The notes below the pieces were generated by a model, which made no database searches, was not told the DNA's origin, and worked only from the letters and a program-made list of their open reading frames with translations. A DNA stretch of 46,704 nucleotides. It comes from a virus. The stretch lies in the IMG/VR virus record IMGVR_UViG_3300021091_000134, positions 1 to 46,704 of that record; one strand, 5' to 3'. Made by a program: the position numbers and the translations under genes. Below are positions 27,501-35,393 of this stretch, one piece after another. Every line of letters starts with the position of its first letter. Position 1 is the stretch's first letter.

Positions 27501-30259
27501 ATATAATGACTGATAATGATTTATATGAAGGACAAACTTCTAATTATTCTAGGGCACTATTATTATTATCAACATTTCCATTTAGAAATTTTAAAGAAGG
27601 ATTTTTAAATTCAGTTTTTGATAATTTAGTTTTTAATGGCGCTAGAATAATTAACCTCCCAAAATTATATGTTTATTATATTGGGGCACTTCTATGGCGG
27701 TATGAAGAATCTTTAGTGACTTCTGATCCAATTAAAAAAACAAATTTAAATAATAAAGATTATTCATTATTTATTACCCCACCAAATTGTTATTTAAATA
27801 GAATTGGATATAGGGCGGCATCATCAACAAATAAAATAGATAAAATAGCGTCTGAATATTTAGAAGATGAATTATTATATTTACCAAAATCAGTAAAAAA
27901 TAAGTTAATAAATACATTTAAAAATTGGGTAGATTCAGAAAACTTTAATTCATCATTAACGGGTACTTTTGAAAAAAATATAAAAAAATATGTACCCGAT
28001 TTAATTACTCAATCGACATTAACTAAACAAGATAAAGATTTAGCAAAATCATACGTCCATTCTAAAATAAAAGAGACAACTGATTTAATTCTTTTGAATC
28101 CAGATATATTTGATAAAGTTAAAATTCAGTTTAATAAAACAAATTACAAAGGTTTAGTGGTAGATAAAAATTCTTTATTGAGTTATATAACTAATTTTAA
28201 ACAAAAATTTAATGAAGTTGGTAAAGACAATAAAAATGGTGAAGAAGGGACTAATGAATTTAAAAATGATAAAAAAAATCTTACACCTATTAAGTTACAG
28301 TTATATAACTATTTTAAAAATATAAATAATAAATGGGTTGGTAGTGAAGAAAAATCATTTAATATTTGTGGTGATCCTAATAATAAAAATTTATTTGATT
28401 ATTTTAAATTTATAGATAGAGGTTGGAGATTTATTGGTGATGAAGCCACCTTTAATTTAAAAAGTTTTCTTACTTTGGGTAGTAATTTAAACACCAGTGT
28501 TTATTTTTTCATATCTAAATTATTAAGAGATAGTAATTTTTTATTTCAAATTTTACCTACATACATAAATTTCAAAAATGCAGAAGAGGTAGGTAAGATA
28601 TTTCAACCACAAACAGTGTTACAAAATAATGAATCTACAGGACCAATATTCTGTTGTATATATATTGGTGGTGCATCAGAAAGATTAGATATAGGAGAAA
28701 GAAGTAATTATTATTTTAAAGACGATGGTTTTAGTTTAACTACTGGTGAAATACCAGCAGATTTAACCGATACCAATAAAGCCCTTATTGATAATAATGG
28801 TAACATTGGTATAGATGAGACATCATTAGTGGCATTTAGAGTATCTTTTGGTGCCCAGAATCAAACAGTATTTAAAAATTTATCTTTGAGTCAGCAAGAA
28901 CATAGAGAAACTGGCGAATATTTTTCAGCATTATCTGATATTATTGATAAGAGAGGGGGTACTCAAAAAACATATGTGGGTACAGATTTATTAAGATTAT
29001 TTAAAGCTAGATCTTATACTTGTAAGGTTGATGCTATGGGTTGTATGAATATACAACCTTTAATGTATTTTGACTTACAAAATGTACCATTTTTTAATGG
29101 TGCGTATTTAATAACAAGTGTGTCACATAGCATTTCTCCAAATGAAATGTCAACTAGCTTTGATGGTGTTAGACAATCCAGATTTAAAACTTCCCCAACA
29201 AAAGAAATAACTGCGGATTTAGATATTGATTTAAATGAAAGTAGTGAAACACCAAAAATAGAGTTTACCAATTTAAATAATAAAAATGAATTATTTAGTA
29301 TTGGTGTTTTAAACCCTAACGATAAATTTGATTTCGACATTAATTTTAATGGTCAATCAGGTATTGATAAATTTAAAAATATTGGTGTGACAAGTTTTAC
29401 TGATGAAAATTTAAGGAACTTAATAGATTATTTCAGAATTAATTTAGAGTCAGAAAAAATAGTAACAAATTCTCAAGTGACTATGGCATTATCAGCAATT
29501 TTTTCTAATTCCGAAAATTTATTAAGCACTGAAATGAAATGGGATGCGGAAAATAAAGAAACTTATATAAGAAGATTTCCTGAAAATGATATAAATAATG
29601 GTAAAATTAAATACTATGGCATTACAACATCTAATGAAAAATATTTAAAAGTGCAACCAATATTCACTGCGGGTACTATAGATGACATTTCTTATTTATT
29701 ACCAGGTAATGACGATTTGAAGGAATTTTTAATAAATGATCGGATTGAAAACAGAAAAAAAGAAATAAATGATAAATTACCTAATTTAGATGTTAATAAT
29801 GCAACTGAAAAAACCGAAAAAGAAAAATTAGAAAAAGAATTAAAAAAATTAAATGATCAAGAGGCTAATTTAAGTGCTACTACTAAATATTATAATATTT
29901 TTGAGGGTGATGCTTATAGATTTAGACCTAGAGGATACCTTTATATGGTAGGTAGAAAACAATACACAGATATCTATTCAGATTTAGGACAAATAGACCC
30001 AAAACAATTTTCTAAAACACCTGAACAGGCGTTTTTTACTTCTTTAAAAATATGGAAATATCTAAAAGAAAATTCTAAAAGTGCTTACGATTATTCATCA
30101 TTAAATAGTGGTTCTGCCACTATTTATAAAAAATGTATAGACATTACACACCAATATAATGGTAAAGGTATTGAGGTAGTCTTTTCTACTTTTGAAAAAG
30201 TGTTAACAATATTTACAGATAAGAATGGTAACCCATTAATTAATTATTTTAATCCTTGA
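24581..30259 (+). CDS. Very large baseplate hub-like protein
   Basis: 1892 residues, the largest gene in the window. Residues about 100-215 form a beta-rich domain found at the start of hub proteins in this phage type (VLEGFGIKSIDIKYNSSLVP, then TFTDVRGGALFDV, then PVFNLSVKGYFGQKV). A long helical and coiled region makes up the middle. Near residues 1463-1535 there is a second typical segment (GTDLLRLFKARSYTCKVDAM, then NIQPLMYFDLQNVPFFNGAY, then ISPNEMSTSFDGVRQSRF), like the second barrel of gp27/VgrG-type hubs. The last 350 residues include a charged coiled coil and an unknown domain. It probably forms the baseplate centre onto which tube and wedges attach. I saw no lysozyme motif. Confidence 0.78.
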   Translation: MAKVEKVGKAFIVDPNPPGMEIVPPEDLFIYVKFSAYPRSRVTYGGQTLEGNAINFNNGIEDEVHFISTKIKYDYKTGKLDPPLQKTYATTDWTNIGGFNASDTKSAGVLEGFGIKSIDIKYNSSLVPTVDITFTDVRGGALFDVIKDEDRLSPYSIFFKMPYPVFNLSVKGYFGQKVDFCLHMINWTSNFDGSTGNFDITANFLGFQQAFLNDMVLGNIIGTINTTEGYNNLNRIFDESKSEIGSSDLGGKTLEDLRNSGELNIRKIDDFFTQISKLQVQSEIIKTEINSFQFLKDLNGKLSLLKTLKSFIGNAIQKEPKSDSNGSDEKTVQSKSYLELENRIDIIDTSPIKDDELIKNKNYLSIRDYVVFNSINRASFKSYISTLNSIILKYKEYLKSDQRIKYQPNNTLESAKLKDILKTQKIKTNETVESTKDRDLIDSFFDITNEENWENYIVSPTKGVNLKPDPKRLDFILESFYTTGSEINLLKNYDKGPDINNNLNTDRLKKNISDKIYYSPKTNLLPTSNVLVADFRKQRALLEDSIIDLEEIVKIQKEIVQEEINEKLLENFRKEFNFNPTIGKCFEIIANNTQAMVETIYDISVAAEDKTKAENRKSILKTYETDVPTGIDGVAWPSIYQKGDKGDLEEIYMGDVLGINTSDFPELDFVERVFENIVGKTKTLEDVTKASVLKNGLDTDNWFPINPIDYKVNPWIKLNSLNDVQSIGNELLEKFFTRVSLLNNYTKFSPSTGLRNIDEYARLESISANKTIFSEKARKIISNLLIEIENQLNNPNTPVVAAESFNIKKCKFYNDFIIENNIGYEISEVNGYQKIGDFKISGIFSDDIEYILFDEKGIVNNNKKLFQEIKDDEIYRKLTDPNAGNIINKEVKGPELFYKNFYSGANNLTTYNSYNIWYKEVGNRILKNSNNLILGDLSKCRLEDVNPTGSTNDSLYINSTYFNKTYTGKTDYGDIMTDNDLYEGQTSNYSRALLLLSTFPFRNFKEGFLNSVFDNLVFNGARIINLPKLYVYYIGALLWRYEESLVTSDPIKKTNLNNKDYSLFITPPNCYLNRIGYRAASSTNKIDKIASEYLEDELLYLPKSVKNKLINTFKNWVDSENFNSSLTGTFEKNIKKYVPDLITQSTLTKQDKDLAKSYVHSKIKETTDLILLNPDIFDKVKIQFNKTNYKGLVVDKNSLLSYITNFKQKFNEVGKDNKNGEEGTNEFKNDKKNLTPIKLQLYNYFKNINNKWVGSEEKSFNICGDPNNKNLFDYFKFIDRGWRFIGDEATFNLKSFLTLGSNLNTSVYFFISKLLRDSNFLFQILPTYINFKNAEEVGKIFQPQTVLQNNESTGPIFCCIYIGGASERLDIGERSNYYFKDDGFSLTTGEIPADLTDTNKALIDNNGNIGIDETSLVAFRVSFGAQNQTVFKNLSLSQQEHRETGEYFSALSDIIDKRGGTQKTYVGTDLLRLFKARSYTCKVDAMGCMNIQPLMYFDLQNVPFFNGAYLITSVSHSISPNEMSTSFDGVRQSRFKTSPTKEITADLDIDLNESSETPKIEFTNLNNKNELFSIGVLNPNDKFDFDINFNGQSGIDKFKNIGVTSFTDENLRNLIDYFRINLESEKIVTNSQVTMALSAIFSNSENLLSTEMKWDAENKETYIRRFPENDINNGKIKYYGITTSNEKYLKVQPIFTAGTIDDISYLLPGNDDLKEFLINDRIENRKKEINDKLPNLDVNNATEKTEKEKLEKELKKLNDQEANLSATTKYYNIFEGDAYRFRPRGYLYMVGRKQYTDIYSDLGQIDPKQFSKTPEQAFFTSLKIWKYLKENSKSAYDYSSLNSGSATIYKKCIDITHQYNGKGIEVVFSTFEKVLTIFTDKNGNPLINYFNP

Positions 30260-30284
30260 CCTTAACATTTTAAAAAAAAATTAT

Positions 30285-30292
30285 TATATTTG
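30285..30292 (+). promoter_or_regulatory. Host-type -7 element upstream of the 30297 gene
   Basis: TATATTTG fits TAnnTTTG exactly and ends 4 nt before the ATG. The nearest upstream TTG is in TTGAC at 30256-30260, 26 nt away counted from TTG, longer than the usual 19-21. If used, the transcript would start at or next to the ATG, making it leaderless. Confidence 0.45.
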
Positions 30293-30296
30293 CAAT

Positions 30297-30896
30297 ATGT
30301 ATTTTGGAAATATAATATCAGATTCAGAAATTCGTATAGACGGATTTAAAAAGTTTAACTCAGATGAAATCATTGACAATGATTTACCTACAATAATAAT
30401 TGGTTGGGAATTAACAAAAAAAATTTATGAAAATAAAGTTTCTATTCTTCATAAAACAATAAATATAAAAACTTTTTGGACATTTTCACCAAAGGAAAGG
30501 AAAGTTGATTTTGAAGTAGATTTAGAGGGTTTCAAAGAATTTTGTTACAATACTTTTGGTAATAACATACCATATGTATATTTAGATTTACTTTATGGTA
30601 AAAAATCGATAAATAAAAAAATAATTAAAAAAATATTTTCACTAGTTAATCCATATATATACATTTCAGATAATAATATGGTTTATGTTTATGGGGATAA
30701 TATAATATTTGGGATAGATTTAAATGTTATTAGTTATTTTGAAAATAAGAAGGAAAAAGTTATTAAAAAAATAAAAAATTTAAAAAATAATGTTTTGATA
30801 GATTCTGAGATATTTAATAATTATGGGGATTTTATTTATAAAATAAAAAATAAAAATAGATTAATCCCTTATATTATTAAAAATGGAAACTACTAA
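30297..30896 (+). CDS. Conserved-looking hypothetical phage protein
   Basis: 199 residues, rich in Ile, Asn, Lys and Tyr. It begins MYFGNIISDSEIRIDGF and contains DLPTIIIGWELTKKIYENKV and the motif TFWTFSPKERKVDFEVDLEG. There is no signal peptide or membrane helix. Alternating strands and helices suggest a compact alpha/beta protein. I recognise no family or function. It stands at the boundary between the tail module and the replication region and has a host-type -7 element, so it may be expressed earlier than the tail genes. It overlaps the next gene by 14 nt, which indicates translational coupling. Confidence 0.65.
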   Translation: MYFGNIISDSEIRIDGFKKFNSDEIIDNDLPTIIIGWELTKKIYENKVSILHKTINIKTFWTFSPKERKVDFEVDLEGFKEFCYNTFGNNIPYVYLDLLYGKKSINKKIIKKIFSLVNPYIYISDNNMVYVYGDNIIFGIDLNVISYFENKKEKVIKKIKNLKNNVLIDSEIFNNYGDFIYKIKNKNRLIPYIIKNGNY

Positions 30897-31293
30897 TAAA
30901 ATTATTACGTTAGCATCTTTTATTTATACAGATAAAATAGATTCTTTTAAAAAATATTTAAAAAAAAGATTTAAAATAAACGAAGAAAATGTTTTTATTT
31001 ATTCTTATGAAGAAAAAAATAAAAAACTTATAACATATAGAGTTATATTACAAAATGAAGGTAGAGTGGATATCACATCAATAATCCCACCAACTGTAAT
31101 TGTCCATAAAAAAGGTGAATGTTTTTATACTATTAATGCCTTAAATAAATTAATTGAAAAAATTAATTACTTAGAAAACGGTAACATTAATCATTTAGAT
31201 TATAAAATAAATTGGGATGAATACCAGAATAAAATTATAATCATTAAAAATGAAGAGTTAAAAATAATAGATATAGTTAGAGATTTTTCTTAA
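30883..31293 (+). CDS. Hypothetical protein
   Basis: 136 residues, starting inside the end of the 30297 gene (14-nt overlap). The sequence has an N-terminal helix with DSFKKYLKKRFKI, a beta-rich middle (KLITYRVILQNEGRVDITSI, then PPTVIVHKKGECFYTINALN) and an Ile-rich C-terminus (NKIIIIKNEELKIIDIV). It is probably a soluble alpha/beta protein. I recognise no family. The overlap says it is made together with its upstream neighbour, possibly as a partner. Confidence 0.65.
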   Translation: METTNKIITLASFIYTDKIDSFKKYLKKRFKINEENVFIYSYEEKNKKLITYRVILQNEGRVDITSIIPPTVIVHKKGECFYTINALNKLIEKINYLENGNINHLDYKINWDEYQNKIIIIKNEELKIIDIVRDFS

Positions 31294-31299
31294 ATAGTA

Positions 31300-31309
31300 G
31301 ATATTTATT
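31300..31309 (+). promoter_or_regulatory. Candidate late promoter motif (GATATTTATT)
   Basis: GATATTTATT ends 16 nt before the ATG at 31326 and could drive the two-gene unit 31326-32236, which includes a tagged structural-type protein. Confidence 0.45.
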
Positions 31310-31325
31310 AATAAAAAACAAATTT

Positions 31326-31514
31326 ATGGAAGATAATAAAAATAAAAAAAATAGCGAAAATTTAGAATCTAAATTAGATAATTTTTTATCTAACAAACCA
31401 AACCAAACTGAAGAGTGTGTTGGAGATGAATGTTTGATAAATGATGGAAAAGAAATTGTTGAGAGAGTAAATAAAGTTTACAAAACAAACGATGGTAGAC
31501 AACTTTTAATATAA
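31326..31514 (+). CDS. Small hydrophilic hypothetical protein
   Basis: 62 residues. The N-terminal half is Asn/Lys-rich and likely disordered (LESKLDNFLSNKPNQTEE). The C-terminal half is more compact (CVGDECLINDGKEIVERVNK, then VYKTNDGRQLL). I recognise no family. It precedes the 31520 gene by 5 nt and probably shares its transcript. Confidence 0.6.
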   Translation: MEDNKNKKNSENLESKLDNFLSNKPNQTEECVGDECLINDGKEIVERVNKVYKTNDGRQLLI

Positions 31515-31519
31515 AAAAT

Positions 31520-32236
31520 ATGAATAAAAATAGACTTATTTCTGAAGATTTAAAAAGGTATAAACAACTTTTAGAATATACTTTTTATGTGCCAGAAGAA
31601 AAAGAAAAAGATTTAAATGGAGATTTATTATTAGATGATTCTTTTTTAACTGAACAAGATCCTGCAGGTGACGATCCTTTTATGGATGTCGCAGATGACG
31701 AAGGCGGACAAGCACCAACTACTGGTGACACTGAAACTACTACAGATGACGAAGGTGGACAAGCACCAACTACTGGTGACACTGAAACTACAACAGGTGC
31801 TGAGGAAGTTGAAATAGAAGATGAATTTGCGGATGAAGGTGATGATACTATTGAAGTTGATGTAACAGATATTGTAGATAATACTGAAGAAACAAAAAAA
31901 TCTGTAGATAATGTAAGTAATAAAATGGAGGATTTACTTGCCAAATTATCAGAGTTAGAACAACAAGTTAGTGGTATGGATAAAGTTATTGATAAGATAG
32001 ATTCGTTAGAAAAGGAAATAGAAAAGAGAAATCCTACACCTGTTGAAAGATTAGAACTTAGATCTATGGACTCTTTTCCATATAGTGTAAAATTAACTGA
32101 TTTTTGGAAAGATAAAGATGGTTACGATGTAGAAGGTGAAGAAGAAAATGAATATGTTTTAAGACAAAGTGATGTCGATAATTTTGATAGGAATCAAATA
32201 AAGGCATCGTTTAATTATTCAGAAAAAAAAGATTAA
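31520..32236 (+). CDS. Tagged acidic coiled-coil protein, possible prohead core component
   Basis: 238 residues. A tag-like start (NRLISEDLKRYKQLLEY) is followed by DDSFLTEQD with an L-T-E site at about residue 50. A very acidic, Thr/Gly-rich region follows and contains a perfect 17-residue tandem duplication (DDEGGQAPTTGDTETTT, twice). Next come a coiled coil at about 130-170 (NKMEDLLAKLSELEQQVSG) and a conserved-looking end (ERLELRSMDSFPYSVKLTDF). High acidity, a coiled coil and LxE sites are what is seen in T4 prohead core proteins such as gp22, gp67 and gp68, which scaffold the head and are then degraded. That role is a hypothesis. Confidence 0.65.
   Translation: MNKNRLISEDLKRYKQLLEYTFYVPEEKEKDLNGDLLLDDSFLTEQDPAGDDPFMDVADDEGGQAPTTGDTETTTDDEGGQAPTTGDTETTTGAEEVEIEDEFADEGDDTIEVDVTDIVDNTEETKKSVDNVSNKMEDLLAKLSELEQQVSGMDKVIDKIDSLEKEIEKRNPTPVERLELRSMDSFPYSVKLTDFWKDKDGYDVEGEEENEYVLRQSDVDNFDRNQIKASFNYSEKKD
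31694..31795 (+). repeat. Tandem duplication, 2 x 51 bp, in frame
   Basis: Two adjacent 51-nt units at 31694-31744 and 31745-31795 that differ at only two bases, both silent. They encode two identical 17-residue units in an acidic linker. The near-identity indicates a recent slippage or unequal-crossover event, so copy number may vary among relatives. Confidence 0.9.
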
Positions 32237-32256
32237 AACAAATGATATAAAAAAAG

Positions 32257-32283
32257 AACCTCACTAACAAAGTGGGGTTTTTT
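32257..32283 (+). terminator. Intrinsic terminator after the 31520 gene
   Basis: AACCTCACT and AGTGGGGTT form a 9-bp stem with one G-T pair and a short AT loop, followed by a T-run. It separates the tagged gene from the SSB gene, whose promoter begins 13 nt later. Confidence 0.85.
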
Positions 32284-32295
32284 GTTATATACATA

Positions 32296-32326
32296 TTGAC
32301 TTTTTAATATTTTGTTAGTATCATTG
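32296..32326 (+). promoter_or_regulatory. Host-type promoter for the replication module
   Basis: TTG (within TTGAC at 32296-32300), a 20-nt gap, then TATCATTG at 32319-32326, one mismatch from TAnnTTTG. Spacing is ideal for a Bacteroidota primary-sigma promoter. It lies 27 nt before the SSB gene ATG, right after a terminator, and could drive 32354-37277 by host RNA polymerase early in infection. Confidence 0.6.
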
Positions 32327-32353
32327 TATATTATTAATTTTAAAAAATAAAAA

Positions 32354-33265
32354 ATGAGTAAAACTTTAGATGCAATTTTATCACAGTATGAAAAAAATAC
32401 TGAAGATAAAAAAACTACTACTAAGTTGTCTAATGAAGACAGACTTAAAAAGTATTTTAGTGAAAAATTACCCAAAGGAGTAAAATCCCAAACTAAAAGG
32501 TTTAGGATTTTACCTAACAAAGATGGAAGTAGTCCATTCACTGAGGTATATTATCACGAAAAACAAGTTAACGGTAAATGGGAAAAAATTTACTGTAACC
32601 ATTTAAACGATGGTGAACATTGCCCATTATGTGAGGCAAAAGACGCTCTTTATGAGGATGGTTCTGAAAGGGCTAAAAAATTAGCAAAAGAATTTATTGC
32701 TAGAAAATTCTACGTTGTTAAAGGTATTGACAGAGACAATGAAGAAGATGGTGTTAAATTTTGGAGATTTAAACATAAATATACTGGTGACGGTATTATG
32801 GATAAAATCATTCCTTTATTTAAATTAAAAGGTGATATCAGTGACCCTAGAGAAGGTAGAGATATTATCATAACTACAGGTAAAAACGACAAAGGTTATA
32901 GTGTAGTTAACTCTATTATGGCAGATGATACATCTATTCTTACAAAAGACAAAGAAAAGGCAAATGATTGGTTTAATAATGAAGAAACACATAGAGATGT
33001 TTATTCTAAAAAACCACAAGAGTATCTAGATATTGTTGCCACAAATAAAACCCCAATTTGGGATTCTGAACAAAAGAAATTTGTAGCTGAAGAAGACAAA
33101 GAAGAAAAAGAAACTGCGTCTTTAACTGAAGAAATCAATATGATGAAATCAGAAACTTTTAAAACAAAAGATTTAAAATATACTGATGATTCAGATGACG
33201 AAGATGAAGATGACGATTTTTATTCTACTAGTTTAGAAGATGACGATGATGAATTACCGTTTTAA
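32354..33265 (+). CDS. Single-stranded DNA-binding protein (T4 gp32-like)
   Basis: 303 residues, the size of T4 gp32 (301). gp32 coats ssDNA cooperatively and organises replication and recombination. A zinc site is visible at C81-x-H83-x6-C90-x2-C93 (YCNHLNDGEHCPLC), as in the gp32 core. The surrounding OB-type strands include KRFRILPNKDGSSPFTEVYY and RKFYVVKGIDRDNEEDGVKF. The last 40 residues are very acidic and end DDDDELPF, a typical SSB protein-interaction tail. The gene has its own host-type promoter and is followed 9 nt later by the UvsX gene, so the SSB and recombinase are co-expressed. Confidence 0.92.
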   Translation: MSKTLDAILSQYEKNTEDKKTTTKLSNEDRLKKYFSEKLPKGVKSQTKRFRILPNKDGSSPFTEVYYHEKQVNGKWEKIYCNHLNDGEHCPLCEAKDALYEDGSERAKKLAKEFIARKFYVVKGIDRDNEEDGVKFWRFKHKYTGDGIMDKIIPLFKLKGDISDPREGRDIIITTGKNDKGYSVVNSIMADDTSILTKDKEKANDWFNNEETHRDVYSKKPQEYLDIVATNKTPIWDSEQKKFVAEEDKEEKETASLTEEINMMKSETFKTKDLKYTDDSDDEDEDDDFYSTSLEDDDDELPF

Positions 33266-33274
33266 TAATAAAAC

Positions 33275-34324
33275 ATGTCTAAAACACCATTAAAGAAAAA
33301 AGCTTCTGATTTTTCATCTATTAGAAAAAAGTTTTCCTCTAGTGATAAATATAAAGAACAAAAATACTTTGATCTAGGGGAAGCTTTCCAAAAGTCTACA
33401 GGATTACCAGGTCCTGCTATGGGTCAGATAAACATGCTTTTAGGTCATTCGGACACTGGTAAAACAACTGCACTTATTAAAACTGCGGTAGATGCGCAGA
33501 AAAAAAATGTTTTACCTGTTTTTATAATTACTGAACAAAAATTTAGTTTTGAACATGCTAAACAAATGGGTTTAGATGCTGAATATATTGAAGAGGTAGA
33601 TGAAAAAACTGGAGAAGTTAGTGCATATTGGGACGGTTTTCTTTTATATAAGTTAGGGTTTGATTATATTGAACAAGCTTTTCATTATGTAACTGAAGTA
33701 TTGGATGCCCAAAAAAGTGGAGAAATTCCTTATGATATAGTATTTTTATGGGACTCAATAGGTACAATCCCTTGTCAAATGAGTTTTGAAGGTAAAGGAG
33801 GTAATCAACATACTGCAAGAGTTATTTCAGAAAAATGGGGTATGGGTTTAGCTCAAAGAATTACTTCTTCGAGAAAAGAAAGTTTTCCTTATACTAATAC
33901 TATGATTTTTGTAAATCAGCCTTGGGTGGCATTACCTGATAATCCATTCGGACAACCTACTATTCAACCAAAAGGAGGTAATTCTATTTATCTTTCTTGT
34001 GCATTAGTATTCTTATTTGGCAACCAAAAAAGTTCTGGAGTTTCTAAACTTTCTGCCACTAATAAAGGTAGAAAAGTTAATTTTGCGATTAGAACAAAAG
34101 TAGGTATCCATAAAAATCATATGAATGGTTTAGGTTATGCCGATAATAAAATATTAGCAACTACACACGGATTTATAGAGGATGATAAAAAATCAATTGA
34201 TGATTACAAATCAGAAAACAAAGATTATTGGGCAGAAGTGTTTGATACTGTTGGTGATGAGGATTCATTTGATGTTGTTGAGGAGAACTTTATAGAATCT
34301 CCTGTTGATTATTCTGATGATTGA
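33275..34324 (+). CDS. uvsX: Recombinase (T4 UvsX / RecA-like)
   Basis: 349 residues. Walker A is GHSDTGKT at 57-64 and Walker B is VFLWDS with D160. Other RecA-type segments are visible: FIITEQKFSFEHAKQMGLDA, the strand exchange region with SFEGKGGNQHTARVISEKWG, and FVNQPWVALPD, followed by KGGNSIYLSCALVFLFG. UvsX forms ATP-dependent filaments on ssDNA for recombination and repair and for recombination-dependent replication. It needs gp32 and mediator proteins; no UvsY is seen nearby. The C-terminus is acidic (DSFDVVEENFIESPVDYSDD). The stop is TGA, 25 nt before the exonuclease gene. Phage recombinase is certain; the UvsX subfamily is by context. Confidence 0.9.
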   Translation: MSKTPLKKKASDFSSIRKKFSSSDKYKEQKYFDLGEAFQKSTGLPGPAMGQINMLLGHSDTGKTTALIKTAVDAQKKNVLPVFIITEQKFSFEHAKQMGLDAEYIEEVDEKTGEVSAYWDGFLLYKLGFDYIEQAFHYVTEVLDAQKSGEIPYDIVFLWDSIGTIPCQMSFEGKGGNQHTARVISEKWGMGLAQRITSSRKESFPYTNTMIFVNQPWVALPDNPFGQPTIQPKGGNSIYLSCALVFLFGNQKSSGVSKLSATNKGRKVNFAIRTKVGIHKNHMNGLGYADNKILATTHGFIEDDKKSIDDYKSENKDYWAEVFDTVGDEDSFDVVEENFIESPVDYSDD

Positions 34325-34349
34325 CTGTTTAACCATTAAATGATGGTTT

Positions 34350-35393
34350 GTGAAAATCCCAAATAGAAAAACAAAAACATTTCAAAAAACACTTATTGTA
34401 GACGGAGATTCGTTAATAAAAACCGCCTATCATGGAGCAAAAGATCTTTATTATAAAGATACTCACATAGGCGGTATTTTTCAATTCCTTACTATGATTA
34501 GAAAACTTATAAATGAATATAAGTTTGATAAAGTATATGTGTTTTGGGATGGACAATTTAGCGGTAGGTTAAGGTATGACATTTATGAAGATTATAAATC
34601 AAATAGAGATAAAGATTTTTATAATGATCAACCACCATCAGAAATAGAATTATACCTACAAAAAGAAAGAGTTAAATTTTACTGTGAGGAATTGTTTATT
34701 AGACAATATAGTGATGATATTGTTGAGGCAGATGATTTAATCGGTTATTATATAAAAAACATTTCAGATGATGAAAAAGTTGTTATAATGACTAATGATA
34801 GAGATATGTGTCAACTAATTGGAGAAAGAGTTGGTATTTACGTAATTAATTTAAAAAGGATAGTTACTAAAGATAATTATTTAGAACATTTTAATCATCA
34901 CTATACTAATTTAAAACTAATTAAAATCATATCTGGTGATGTTAGTGATAATATAAAAGGTATCACAGGTGTAAGTGAAAAAACTTTATTGAAATTTTTT
35001 CCCGAAATTAAAGAAAAAACTTTGACATTGGAATATATTTTTAGTAAAATTAAAGATATACAAAAAGATAGAAAAAGTAATTTAAAATCGTTAGATAATA
35101 TCATAAATAAAGTGACTAAGGGTAAACAAAAAGAAAATATATTTGAAATAAATCAAAAGATAATTGATTTAAGTAACCCTATCATAACAGAAAACACAAA
35201 ATCAGATTTAGATTATTTAATGTCAACAACAATTGATCCTGAAGGTAGAGAAATTAAAAATGTAATTAAAATGATGATGGAAGATGGTTTAATGATGGCA
35301 ATACCTGGAGGACAAGATGGGTATTTAAATTTTCTACAACCATTTCTTTCATTAATAAAAAAAGAAAAAAAATATTATAACAGTTTAAAATGA
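34350..35393 (+). CDS. 5'-3' exonuclease / RNase H (T4 Rnh-like, FEN/PIN fold)
   Basis: 347 residues. In this family the enzyme removes RNA primers and flaps at Okazaki junctions. Acidic metal-binding residues appear in order: D18 and D20 in LIVDGDSL, YVFWDGQFSGRLR, SDDIVEADDLIGYY, and VIMTNDRDMCQL. A helix-hairpin-helix-type stretch follows (SGDVSDNIKGITGVSEKTLL). The start is GTG at 34350: no in-frame ATG occurs before the conserved LIVDGDS, and the ATGs just upstream are in another frame. The end overlaps the next gene by 4 nt (ATGA). T4 Rnh is 305 residues; the extra length here is C-terminal. Confidence 0.88.
   Translation: MKIPNRKTKTFQKTLIVDGDSLIKTAYHGAKDLYYKDTHIGGIFQFLTMIRKLINEYKFDKVYVFWDGQFSGRLRYDIYEDYKSNRDKDFYNDQPPSEIELYLQKERVKFYCEELFIRQYSDDIVEADDLIGYYIKNISDDEKVVIMTNDRDMCQLIGERVGIYVINLKRIVTKDNYLEHFNHHYTNLKLIKIISGDVSDNIKGITGVSEKTLLKFFPEIKEKTLTLEYIFSKIKDIQKDRKSNLKSLDNIINKVTKGKQKENIFEINQKIIDLSNPIITENTKSDLDYLMSTTIDPEGREIKNVIKMMMEDGLMMAIPGGQDGYLNFLQPFLSLIKKEKKYYNSLK

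Noticed and set aside
31585-31944. Reverse-strand 119-residue Ser-rich ORF
   Set aside because: It is the antisense shadow of the acidic Thr-rich tagged gene and its tandem repeat. It has no promoter or start context.
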